Assembly (NCBI GenBank): GCA_963377175.1
Contig: CAUJNA010000835.1
Span: 160,001-224,000 of the forward strand
Reading direction: 5' to 3'
Source of the DNA: Effrenium voratum
Taxonomy: Eukaryota; Sar; Dinophyceae; Suessiales; Symbiodiniaceae
Length of the DNA stretch: 64,000 bases
In this document: positions 45,444-57,457 of the stretch, one piece after another
Numbering within the stretch: the stretch's first letter is position 1
Layout: every line of letters starts with the position of its first letter
Made by a program: the position numbers and the translations under genes
Notes under the pieces: model-generated
What the model was told of the DNA's origin: nothing
The model's database searches: none
Seen by the model: the letters and a program-made list of their open reading frames with translations, nothing else

Positions 45444-46115
45444 TCAGGAGTCATGGCCAAAAATGGAGGGAACCAGGGCTAAATGTGCACAGTCAGAACC
45501 GTGACAGTGGCCTCTGCCTATCTCGCACCGCTGCGCAGCAAACGAGAAGCACTGTCTGGTTTGTCTTCCTGGCCAGCACCCACATGGTCTCGCTGGCTTT
45601 CTATCCACGTAGCTCTGTCCTGCAAAGTGGCATACGGGGATGGGAGCTTCCATCGGTGCAATTGCATAAGCGCAGCCAATTAAACAGTGGGCCTGCTTTC
45701 TGTCAAACAAAGAGCCCATGGTCGGCCTTTTGACTTCTGCCCTGGTTGGCAAAACTGCAGGAGCATGGAAAGTAATCAAACCCAACGGCGCAGCAACGGC
45801 ACCCCCGCACACACGCCCTGCACACACGTGGAGGCCCTAAGATGCAAGGCTGCGTAAGCCCAGTGCGAAAAGTTACGGCTCCAGCAACAAAAGCAAAACA
45901 CCATGTGGCACCCTAATAACACAAAGTCTTGGTCGCCTAGAAAAGAGGCAAGTGGAAGCAGTGGAACAAAATCGGGCCAAATAAGCCTGAATGAGTTGGT
46001 CTGCGCACCCCTTCAAGAAGTCTGAAGGGTTTTCAAAAGCTATGAGCCCCCCCCGTCTTGCGGCGCTCGAAGTGCTGCGCAAAGTCAGTCCTTCTGCGAC
46101 ACTGTGAACAAGCAT
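45444..46115 (-). CDS. Candidate exons, unknown
   Basis: Segment 45.88-46.10 kb reads RRGGLIAFENPSDFLKGCAD then QLIQAYLARFCSTASTCLF. Segment 45.45-45.73 kb reads MGSLFDRKQAHCLIGCAYAI and a Cys-rich stretch. Placed with the flanking exons by strand only. Confidence 0.35.
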
Positions 46116-46249
46116 ACACTTACAAAGACAGAATAAGTCCTACGCGCAACAGTTTGTCGATAACCTAGATGAGATCCGTGAGATCCCCCGACACCCAAGA
46201 GTGTCCCCAACAAATGGGAATTGCCAAGCTCGCCGGCATAACTCTACGT

Positions 46250-46660
46250 CGCAGATAAGAAGCCTGCCGGTTTCTGGTAATCAAACATTTGCCAGTGGTG
46301 GAAAGCAATCGTCGATGACCAGCCTTTGGAAGTCGCACGTCCCCAGCTCCAATCCCGGAACCGCATTATGAATTCCTTTTTCGAATCGCCATTGACAGAA
46401 GAAAGCAGCTCAACTACAACCGCTGCACCTCTACGCCTGTTTGTACTTTCAGTCCTGTCAATGACGATTCCGGTTGGAGATTGAAGCCGGCCCCGCATCC
46501 CCAAGCCACCCGAGCGCAGCATAATGCGCCAAACTGCGGCCTGCGCCAACAGCTCAGCTTGTGATTCTGCTCTGCGCTGGTTGCTGAGAGAGTACGCGGT
46601 TATATCTTCCAGAGGAACAACGACACAGTCTGGCCAGGCAGTTCTCCAAAACCCAGACAC
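46250..46660 (-). CDS. Exon, unknown protein
   Basis: Encodes FWRTAWPDCVVVPLEDITAY, then ESQAELLAQAAVWRIMLRSG, then IVIDRTESTNRRRGAAVVVE and KKEFIMRFRDWSWGRATSKG. The acceptor region includes a GT microsatellite (46661-46684, CA on the plus strand). High-quality frame of about 130 codons; family not recognised. Confidence 0.5.
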
Positions 46661-46684
46661 GCACACACACACACACACACACAC
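46661..46684. repeat. (CA)n microsatellite
   Basis: About 24 bp of CA immediately beside an exon, so length changes could affect the splice acceptor. Confidence 0.85.
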
Positions 46685-46741
46685 TGCGCAGACAACAGGC
46701 GAGCATACCCGACGCATCACCCGAGGGTCTCAGAAACGCAC

Positions 46742-47020
46742 ATGCTTGTCAAATGGTTCCTCAAGAGTGACGTCGGTGTTCAAACTGGCTGCGATGACAC
46801 TCGCGTTTTCTCTGGGGAACGCTTCTCTAAAACTTGGCATGCCCCAAATGTGCCATTTACGCCGCTGTCGATCAAAGTGCAAACGACACCCAGCAGCAGA
46901 ACTGCTTCTCTTGACACGTTGCAAATATGAAGACTCCATGGGCAGGAGACTGCCTACTCCCATCCATATGGGCAGGTGTTGGTCCCTGTTTTCCCCAGTA
47001 AGTGCAAATGTGGCTGAGTA
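46742..47020 (-). CDS. Exon, unknown protein
   Basis: Encodes FALTGENRDQHLPIWMGVGS, then RVKRSSSAAGCRLHFDRQRR and KWHIWGMPSFREAFPRENAS, ending EEPFDKH at a GTGCGT donor. Same strand and close spacing with the exon at 46250 suggest one gene. Confidence 0.55.
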
Positions 47021-47499
47021 GCCACCACGCGCTTGGGGGGACCCTTTCAAACGTAAACTGGACAACGCAAAAACGACCGGGGCCCCCAGATCAAAAAAAC
47101 TATAACACGGAGTCCAGAAAATGTCAACTCCCCCGGCTCCTCTCCACCTGCAAGCCAGAAACATGTAACGAAGCAAGTTTCTTTAGTCTGGCAGTGCTTG
47201 CTTAACACACCAGCACACACATAGCTGAAACCATTACGCGCACCGCACCAACATCAAAGGCCATCCGGCTCTCGCATTCCGGAGAAAGACCAACATGTAG
47301 AATGCCACCCGGTCCACATTTCAACGATATGCTCAAAGCTGGGAGCAAAAAGAATGCAGTCACAGCAAGCGCCAAGGCAAAGATAACGCACACAGTAACG
47401 CAAGTCAATGGTTCCAAGTGCAGTCAATGAGTCCACCATGAGACATGTCAAGTCAAAACAAGTTTGCAAGCAAATCAGCATGTCAAGGATGCATCACGC

Positions 47500-48237
47500 C
47501 CGAATGATACCATGCAAGTAAAGCAACAACTCAAGTCGTAGTAAGACACACGCAGCAATGCAAGTGAGGCAAAGTGCAGTGAATGGAGGGCTTTGTCGGT
47601 GAGCTTGGCGACGTAAGCCGGCCCAGGCCCGACATGGCTGCCATCGAGGCAAATGTGGCGCATCTCCGCTGGCAAGAAGATGACGCGCTTGCTGCAATTG
47701 AGAGGCAAGTGGATCAAGGTTCTTGTTCCCGTCGAGTCGTGCAGAGTGCTTGGCCCATTTGGCCAGGGACTGCGGTGCGGAGGGGCAGAAGAAACGGCTG
47801 AATCTCCCTCCGGCGTGCTGCGGGCTGTAATGTGGGCTGTAAGGGTCCCTGAAACAGGATGGCGATGATTGTGTGACGGAAGTCGGTACTTTGTTAGGCC
47901 GAGGTGACACGCCGTGGAGCGACTCAATGATGGGAGACTTCTTCGCTTTGACATCAAAGGAACAGCCATCCAGGGCTGCCACGCTGGAACTGCGAGTCCG
48001 AATGAGAAGTGGGCGGCGGAGCGAGGAGCACCGAGTCTGCCTTCTGCGTAGTCGATGTGGGTGGTGTAGAAGTCCGATTGGCAGCTGCGAGTTGCGCTTG
48101 TAGAAGCTCATGTTCACGTCAGCGCGTGTTCGGAATCCTTCCCACGTCACAAATCGTCCGTGGGCGAGCAGACGAAGTAGCCAGTTCGAGGTCCCGCCGT
48201 GAATGACCTGAATCAAACGCGCGTCGCGTACGTCCAT
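47500..48237 (-). CDS. Candidate exon region, start possible at 48237
   Basis: From ATG 48237 the frame reads MDVRDARLIQVIHGGTSNWL, then LLRLLAHGRFVTWEGFRTRA and VKAKKSPIIESLHGVSPRPN. Beyond about 47.85 kb another minus frame (SKRVIFLPAEMRHICLDGSH) looks better, so an intron or frameshift is likely there. Plus-strand frames over the same DNA (EANVAHLRWQEDDALAAIER) are also open, which lowers confidence. Confidence 0.4.
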
Positions 48238-48439
48238 GCCCGCAGTGTTCTGGTCACGGTGTCTGGCAGTGTGAAGGAAAAAACCAACACGCCATCAGAT
48301 GGAGGTTGGAGCCCACGCTGGGCCTGCTGAACTGCTTGAGGAGGTTCAGGCGCTTGAGGATGAGATGACGTAGTGGAACACGGCTGCTGTGGACAAGGAT
48401 CGTGCGCAACTGGCTCTGGAGGATGTGGCAGGCACGGGA

Positions 48440-48689
48440 AAGTGATGATAACCAGGAGTAGGACGGAGCGGTGGAGGTGGTGTGGACATGTAGTTCATTT
48501 GTGCTGATGGAACGAAGTTCTGAACAAATGGTGGATTGGCAGGGTTTTGCCACGCCGTCGAGCTGGACCAGTGCTGCGCGTCAGGCAATTTGTCTTCGCG
48601 TTCTGCGCGCCGCCGTACTTTGTGAGGTGGAGAGTAGCTCCTGTCTCTCCGACGCCGAGGTCTCGAGCGATCACGTTCTTCACGGCAAG

Positions 48690-48690
<1 letters not shown>
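48440..48690 (-). CDS. Arg/Ser-rich exon, SR-protein-like segment
   Basis: Encodes ERDRSRPRRRRDRSYSPPHK, then VRRRAEREDKLPDAQHWSSS, then a Pro-rich part with NYMSTPPPPLRPTPGYHHF, ending at a GTTATC donor. RD/RS runs followed by SPP are usual in splicing-related and other nuclear RNA-binding proteins. No RNA-recognition motif is visible, so only the composition is called. It lies directly against the CA satellite, which is probably an intron. Confidence 0.55.
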
Positions 48691-50780
<2,090 letters not shown>

Positions 50781-50832
50781 AGGGCTAAGCCCAGCCAGAG
50801 TGAAGCAAAAAGGCAGACGTCAAAGGACTTAC

Positions 50833-50960
50833 GTTTGGCTGTGAGAGCTTCTTGGCACATACCTCATTCGCTGGGTCCACATCCAGAAAGCCACGCGTCT
50901 CACAGCGTCCAAAATTTGGGCAGTTTGACTGTGATTTGCCGCGGTACGAATTCAAGCCAG
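50833..50960 (-). CDS. Exon upstream of the satellite
   Basis: Acceptor CTCCCTCTGTAG|CTGG and donor CCAAAC|GTAAGT. Encodes LNSYRGKSQSNCPNFGRCET then RGFLDVDPANEVCAKKLSQP. The three cysteines might be metal-binding. If joined to the Arg/Ser exon, the satellite is a 2.1-kb intron. An upstream exon must lie above 51 kb, opposite the PPR gene. Confidence 0.5.
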
Positions 50961-51127
50961 CTACAGAGGGAGAGTGGGACAAGGCAACATATCGGATACG
51001 AGCAGGATTGGCTCAAAGGATTTCCAGTGTTTAGACAATTGCACAGCGGTCACACTCAATGTTTACCTCCTTATTAAGGCTCGGAGAGTCCAGCTTTGCA
51101 GTTGCTGGCCGCCGGCAGGCAGCGCAG

Positions 51128-51215
51128 GTCTATGCCGCCATCAGCTGCTGTTGCAAGGCCTTCCATTGGCAGCAAGCGCTGATGCTGGCTGTCCTTCTGG
51201 AGATGCTGCGCGACT
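51128..51215 (+). CDS. PPR unit, diverged, most upstream
   Basis: After GCGCAG|GTCTAT the frame reads VYAAISCCCKAFHWQQALML then AVLLEML. It keeps AIS, the W-Q-x-A-L core and a terminal leucine pair, but cysteines replace the usual AC-E-K. Confidence 0.5.
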
Positions 51216-54200
51216 GGGACAGCCGCTTTTTTGTCGCCCTTTTTGGTGTTTGGACAATCCTGCTGACTGTCAACACGTCCTTTGCATGCCGGGACAAGAT
51301 TGCTCATACGTGCAGGGTTTGGTGGAGGGCGGACTGGTAGCACTAGGTGGAAGCGTCGCCAGGCACAAAGGCCTGAAAACAGGAAGCATGAGGCACATCT
51401 ACTGCTCCATGTTTGCAATTTGGTTGCCACAAGGCTTGGGCCACAGTTTCCGGAGTCTGCACCACAGCCGAGGTACTGCAGCAGATGTGGTCGTGTACAA
51501 TTCCGTCATCAGTGCCTGTGGCAAAAGCACCGAGTGGCAACGGAGTCTGCAGTACTTGGCGGAGCTTGCGCAGCTCTCTTTGCAGGTGGGACATCAGTGG
51601 AAAGAGGTTCCAAGTGGCGCTTTGAAATATTTGCAGCTACCAGAATGGATTGAGGCACTGTCAAGCGGAAGCTTGATGGGACAGATATGTCAGACATTTT
51701 TTGTGATATCTGAAACACGAAGCTTGAGCTGATGCTTCAGGGATCTACTGAGGCGTGCCGAGGCCTGTCCAGTCTGCGCTTGCACGCATGTTCTCGCCCG
51801 TGGCTTCGGTCTTGAGCTCTTCGCTTGAGACTTTGTTCCTGCCGCCCCCCCTTCCCCCCCCCCTCGGCCCCCGTGCGTTAGTGGCAATTCTCTGCTTCGC
51901 TGGGGCAAGCTCCTTCTGTTTCCTTTTGGTGGCGTTTCCAGGCCCTGAACAGTTGTCTCCCAGCCATGTAGATTGGGGTTGAATCGCCTGAGGCAAAGAG
52001 GATGTTACAGAAGAGTCATTTGATTTCCAAGCTCATTGAGCGCCCGCCAGGGCACCCTCCAAAATCCGCTTGTCCAAGACCTTGACCTTGGGGGGATGGT
52101 TACTGTACGGTTTCAAGGGGGTATTCCGGTATTCCTCACGGTCAACAAGCTGTCTCCCTCAGCTTGGGCCAGAGGCTCCAAACGCAAACAGGCCAACACA
52201 AGCTACTGTTGGTTTGGGGAGAACAGGTCGGTGCCAGTCGGTGCACCCAAGTTTCTCATGCCCTGCGGTTATAATTTCTGGGGTTCTCACGAGCCATGCA
52301 GTCAAGCAGCGAGAACGCAAGAATCATTGAACGGTGGTTGAACACAGGCTGAACAATGGGCAGAGGCCAATATCTGTTCAGCCTTGCAGTCATCATGTCC
52401 GTTTGCAAGGCCACAGTTGTGACCTACAGCTCAGCCATCAGCGCCTGCGAAAGAAGCCAGCGCTGGACGTTGTCTCTGTCCCTCTTGGCTGAACTGGAGG
52501 CCTGAGTTGAGGTACAGCAGTGCCAGGGCTGTTAGCTCATGTCTTTCGAGGACGCGTGCTTTGAAAGGATGGCAGCACGTATGCATGGCCTTGTTTCAGG
52601 AAGGTCACAATCTCATGCTGTGAGCGTCGCATCTCGAGTCGGTACACGGTTGTATATGTTGCATCTCCAGGCGAACGACATTGCAGGAAATGTCATTACC
52701 CACAACGCCGTCATCAACGCTTGCGGCAAGGGTCAGCAGTGGCAACAAGCACTACAATTGATGGCAACACTTCCGCAGAGAAAGCTCCAAGCCAACGTGG
52801 TGAGCTACAGCTCTGCAACTTGCCTGAAGTCCCCTGTTGCAATTGATTTTCGAGGGCATTGTGTGGCCTTGCATTCTTCCCACGCCGAAGTATTGTCAAT
52901 CTGGAATTCAGCAGCAAGCACGTATACTGGTTCGTGCGAATCTGAAGTATCACCTTGCTTGGATTGAGGCCATCAACGCGTGCGAGCATGGGCAGAGTTG
53001 GGAGCAGGCGCTGAACCTACTTGCGGACTTTCGCCGGTGCCGTTTTCAAGGCAAGCACCACGTTCAGTGCAGAGGGTGTTTTCAGAAAACAGCATGCGTG
53101 ATACAGATATAGCCCTTCAGTTCGATGAATTATTTGGTCGATGCAGAGTAAAAACTGCATGGAAGGTAACGCGTGTGATACATGCATGTTGTAATATTTG
53201 CTTGAATACACAGCACGTGGGACATATACAGAAAACATGCCGAAGGGTTTTACTTGTGCCCCCAATCGCTGGGTGACCCTCAGCCTGAGAATTATGCCCA
53301 AGAAGCAAGGAGTTCACACCGAGCTTGCCTCGGTGTTTGAGTCAGATTCAAGGCGAGAGGAAGTCGTCCAGAAGTGTTTGCCGCAAGGCAATGCGTTTGT
53401 GTGCAATGCTGCAATCAGCGCCTGCAAAGCTGGACAGTGGCAACGTGCAATTCAGCTCCTCCGAGAGATGCAGGCGGGCGTGAACTGGCCAAGGTCAATC
53501 TTTGGAGAGGCATGCGTGTTGGCCGAGTCAGCTCAGCAAGACGGCCCTCGCTTGAATCTGCACACTTGTTTCCGAATGCATCTGACATATGTTGATAGAC
53601 CATCAATGTGTTGTGGCACCCACAAGCATGCAGCAGTGTTTCTGCGCGGAGTTGTGCATTGGCTGACGTGCTCTCACACTCCATATTTCTTTGTCAGAAT
53701 GCCAGGCTGAAAGCTTGAGTGACGTCATCTCTTACAGCGCGGCCATCAGTGCCTGCAACCACTGGCAGGCAGCCCTGCAGCTGATCTCGGAACTCGAGGA
53801 GTGCTTTTCCCAACAGATCCCAAAAGCATCTCTGGCGCTTGGGTTTTTGTTTAGAATGCTAAGGGAAGTGGGGAGCGATATTTTTTCGGCTCGGAGCGGT
53901 GGTCGAAGATTTGGGGTGGAGCGATGCTGGCGAGATGCGGTGGATTGACGGATTTGGGTGGGAGCGACCCTGTGGGGATGCAGCAGGGTGCTGGGGAGAC
54001 GCAGAGGGCGCACAGATCCGCGGAGAGGAGGGATGCTCGGCGGCGCTAACCACAAGCCGCAAAAGCAGCTTCAATAGGCGCGCGGGTGCGCGTGGCGCAG
54101 TGGCTGCATGGTCAGGGTAGTGCGCAGGCGGAGGGGAGGCGGAGCGCTGCTGTTTTGATCCAGAAACGGCTCTGACGCGGCGGGGGAAGCAGGAGGTGGA

Positions 54201-55822
54201 CGATACTGGGCAGCTTTGCTCGCAAGACTCAGCGGGCGGACGGGATTGATGCTGGGGAGGCAGCGGGTTCGGGGCGGAGCGATGTTTGGGAGCCCACTAG
54301 GCGGGCGGATTGTCCCATCGGACATGGCGCGTACTTGGATGGGGTTGCCTTTGGGTTCCCGGGGTGAACTTGTTTCGCGGGAACACTTGAGGTGAGTTCA
54401 CTATGGTGTTTCAACTGGCATGCAAGACATGGCTGTGCATCAAAGGTTGGCATTCAAGATCCACAGATTTGCCGTGCAGTGGCACTTGATGGTTGACTTT
54501 TCTTTCTCGGCCAGGAGCAACGCCTGCAGGGCAATGCCATCACCTACAGCGCTGTCATCAGTGCCTTGGGTCAGGGTCAGGAGTGGCTTCAGGCCCTAGA
54601 GGTGTTGGCCAGCTGTGGCCGACTGAAGGACCTCGTCACCTACAACGCAGCGATCAGCTCCTGCCGTGAGCGATGGTCGTGGGCGTTGCATTTGCTCGCT
54701 GAGTTGCACGCTAGAAGCTTGCGAGCCAATGCCATCACATACAACGCGGTTTTGAGTGCCTGTGAGAAGGGAGGTCGCTGGCAGCACGCGCTGTTGGTGT
54801 TGCAGCACATGGTTGAGAACGAAGCCCAAGAGGATCTGATCACGTACAACTCAGCCATCAGTGCGTGCGAGAAAGGCGAACATTGGCAGCAGGCCTTGTT
54901 CCTGCTAGACAGATTGCATCAGAGGCGATTCCAGGCGGATTTGATCACCTTCAACTCTGCAATTAGTGCTTGCGAGAAGGGCGGCCAGTGGCAGAGAGCG
55001 CTGCACTTGCTGCGCCATATTTGCAAGGACTTGCAAGGTGACGTCATCATGTACAGTTCGGCTATCAGTGCCTGCGAGAAAGGCGGGCGCTGGGAGCGGG
55101 CGCTCGGGCTTCTTCAGGAGCTGCAAAGCGATCATTTGGAAGGCAATGTGGTGGCCTACAGCTCTGCAATCAGCGCCTGTGACAAGGGCGCCCAGTGGCA
55201 GCATGCGCTAGCTTTGCTCACTGAAATTCAGGGTAAGCGCGTAGAAGAAGATGTAATTGCCTACAATGCTGCCATCAGCGCCTGCGACAAGGGGCAGAGG
55301 GCCCTCTTCCTGCTACAGGAGCTGGAACAGAAACAATTGCAAGGAAATCTGGTCACATACAATGCTGCCATCAGTGCATGCGAGGAGGAGCACTGGCAGG
55401 AGGCAATACAACTGCTAGTGGAGCTGCGGAGGAAGGACCTACAAGAAGATCTGATTAGTTATAACGCTGCGATCAGCGCGTGCGAAAAAGCCGCCCAGTG
55501 GCAGCAAGCTTTGAGGCTCATGGTGGAGCTAGAAGAGAGGCAGCTTCAAGGGGATGTGACTTGGCCCCATGTCACATTATTTACCTTGCATCATTCCTAG
55601 CCAGCGCATGTTTATATATATTTTGCCAAGGTCATTACTTACAATGGCGTCATCACTGCCTGTGTCAGGGAGAGGTTTAGCCAACTGGCTTTAGATTTGG
55701 TCTCCACGCTGCGAGCGCAGCAGCTGCAGCCAGACGTGATCACCGATGACCTGACAATTCGTGCATGCGTTTTTGACGGTCAGTGGCCACCGGCACTGCC
55801 CGTCTTTGCCCACATGGCAAAC
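51128..55822 (+). CDS. Pentatricopeptide repeat (PPR) protein gene, multi-exon
   Basis: Nine plus-strand exon-like segments encode PPR units of the consensus VITYNAAISACEKGGQWQQA. The two 3' exons (54515-55555 and 55631-55822) are intact and join in phase, giving twelve successive units of about 31-35 residues. The upstream seven segments each carry one unit and are more decayed. P-class PPR proteins bind organellar RNA, one repeat per base, and act in chloroplast or mitochondrial RNA processing. Many similar genes exist in symbiotic dinoflagellates. No organelle-targeting peptide or start codon was found. The upstream segments may be real exons or remains of a duplicated gene. Confidence 0.7.
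51472..51585 (+). CDS. PPR unit exon
   Basis: Acceptor GCCGAG|GTACTG and donor TTTGCAG|GTGGGA. Encodes ADVVVYNSVISACGKSTEWQ then RSLQYLAELAQLSLQ, a full, well-conserved unit. Confidence 0.65.
52410..52499 (+). CDS. PPR unit exon
   Basis: Acceptor TTGCAAG|GCCACA. Encodes ATVVTYSSAISACERSQRWT then LSLSLLAELEA, followed by TGA unless a GC donor (CTGGAG|GC) is used. Confidence 0.55.
52671..52815 (+). CDS. PPR unit exon
   Basis: Encodes GNVITHNAVINACGKGQQWQ then QALQLMATLPQRKLQANVVS and YSSA, after which the next unit is disrupted (TCLKSP). A GTGAGC donor lies within ANVVS. Confidence 0.6.
52935..53050 (+). CDS. PPR unit, partial
   Basis: Reads WIEAINACEHGQSWEQALNL then LADFRRCRFQ. The N-terminal strand of the unit (VxTYN) is replaced, so this is a partial unit. 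Confidence 0.5.
53387..53473 (+). CDS. PPR unit exon
   Basis: Acceptor CCGCAAG|GCAATG. Encodes NAFVCNAAISACKAGQWQRA then IQLLREMQ, ending at a GC donor (ATGCAG|GC). Confidence 0.6.
53705..53805 (+). CDS. PPR unit, shortened
   Basis: Acceptor TGCCAG|GCTGAA. Encodes SLSDVISYSAAISACNHWQA then ALQLISELEE. The EKGGQ linker is deleted, so the two helices are closer than normal. Confidence 0.55.
53840..54330. other. G-rich insert between PPR exons
   Basis: Purine-rich DNA with recurring GGNGGAGCGATG-like words (for example near 53920, 53960, 54130 and 54275). It separates decayed from intact PPR exons and has no supported coding. Confidence 0.5.
54515..55555 (+). CDS. PPR main exon, ten repeats
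   Basis: Acceptor CGGCCAG|GAGCAA; ends GGGGAT|GTGACT in phase 0. Ten units run without interruption, with cores such as ITYNAVLSACEKGGRWQHAL, ITFNSAISACEKGGQWQRAL and VAYSSAISACDKGAQWQHAL. Unit 8 lacks several residues of the linker (SACDKGQRALFLL). The residue just before each new unit is D or N and the fifth residue is N or S, the positions thought to select the RNA base. Confidence 0.85.
55631..55822 (+). CDS. PPR last exon, two repeats
   Basis: Acceptor TGCCAAG|GTCATT, 75 bp after the previous exon and in phase. Encodes VITYNGVITACVRERFSQLA and DVITDDLTIRACVFDGQWPP. Ends at ACAG|GTACTT or reads on to a stop near 55942. The last unit departs from consensus, as capping repeats often do. 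Confidence 0.7.
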
Positions 55823-55829
55823 AGGTACT

Positions 55830-57440
55830 TGGTGTACCTCGAGCAGATCAAGAATGGGAAAAATGAGACCCGGACTTCTGTGACGATCTTGTTCTCTGTA
55901 CCTGACATCTTTTCACTTGCCTCAAACTGTTTGCGGGCATAGTTCCCCGGTTGCAACTTGCGTGCCCATTTCCGACCTATCAGGCCGAACCTTTGCGGAC
56001 ACCTCAAGCATTCAAACAAATCTATATATCTAAACAAAAATCCACTCGAAGAAAAGACCAATCAACTCCTGCTTGACCGAGAACGGCCAATGACCAGTGC
56101 GACCCTGTGCATCCTGTGAGGATGTGGAAGCCTTGGCGGAGAAGGCTATCAAAGCATAGGCCGAATACGGGCTTGGAATGTGCTGAACGGTAGACATCGC
56201 GATGAGTCCTGTGGGTTTTGAGCAATACGAAACCGCCGTTTAGCAAACGGACATGATTGAATCCGCCAGATCAATGATAGCATTGCTGCTATTCGGATGT
56301 GTTGGCAGATATTATCGCAGAGCTCTCGTTGACTTATGCAGCACAATCGAGCCTTGACTTCTTTGTGTCGCACACACACTCAACACTTGATTCGCTTGAC
56401 CAACTTATTTTGCAACACAAAGGAGTTCTTATCAGAAAGAGACAGCAGTCATGAACCACTTCGTACTTGCATGTTGCTAGCTATAGCAAGCATTGGCACG
56501 GGCTGTTCTCATTCCCCCATTGCGAGCCACACAACCTGTGATTTCAATGGCTCCATTACATGCAAGATGCCAGCGCCCTCTTCAGATTACTCCCAATGGA
56601 TGTAACAGCGTCATTTCCTGCTGCCTGTTGTAGCATATCATCTTGCAGCAGAAGCTGTTCTTAACTCAGAATGCCCACAATGAGCCGACTATTTCCAATC
56701 AGGACCGACCTTGAGCTATTATGGCACACCTCAGGTGGAGTGTCGGCAGACCGGTAATTAGTGGCTTGATCTTGACACGCGAGGCTCTGTCGTCTGAGCT
56801 GAGCTTTGCCCGGACAGCGGCGCTTCTTGTCGTGCGCAAACCCTGAGTGGTGCGATGGATAGTTTGCTAGGGCAAGGTGGGCATGCAATCAACACACGAC
56901 TGCGGAGTGAAGATGTGTAGGCACCCGGCGATGAGGAAAGTTTCTTTCTCACGGAAGACTTCTCCGCTTGATTGGATGTCCACCAATGCGCCCGTGTTCG
57001 TGGCGCAAAGCGCCGCGAAGCGGCTCCTGGACTCGATTGCTTCAGGTCATCGATTGGAATGGACAAAACACTGGCAATGGCGGGATTGAGTCCATGTCAT
57101 GCCAGTAACGCCATCCAACTCAAAGAGCATGGCTTGCCGAGATGCTGTCATTGCCTGAGGCCCACGCCTGGGTTCGTGGCTTGGTTTATCCGCAGGCACG
57201 GCAACACGCAGAGGGGTGGAGTTGGTCAGGGGCGCACCCCTTGCAGATTCTGAGGCTGCATCGTGTGTTCATGTCAATGTGTTGTTGATTTGCCTGTGTT
57301 TGCACTTGTGAACCATTTTCGTGGTTCGCCTGCTGCGGATCCCTCTCTTTCGGGCTGGACAGTAAAATAAGCTGAGCCTGTCGTCAGATGCTATTCCCTA
57401 CACGCCACACGCCATGTCGCCGTTCAAGCCTTTTTCCACA
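55830..57440. other. No gene seen after the PPR gene
   Basis: If splicing does not occur at 55822 the PPR frame ends near 55942. The remainder has only short frames on both strands. It probably holds the PPR 3' end and intergenic or intron DNA. Confidence 0.45.
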
Positions 57441-57457
57441 TGATTTAGTTAACGGGG

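Noticed and set aside
54080..54175. Possible tRNA: TGGCGCAGTGG matches the A-box consensus and GTTTTGATCC is near a B box
   Set aside because: Spacing is too long for a normal tRNA, the T-arm does not pair well and no acceptor stem can be drawn.
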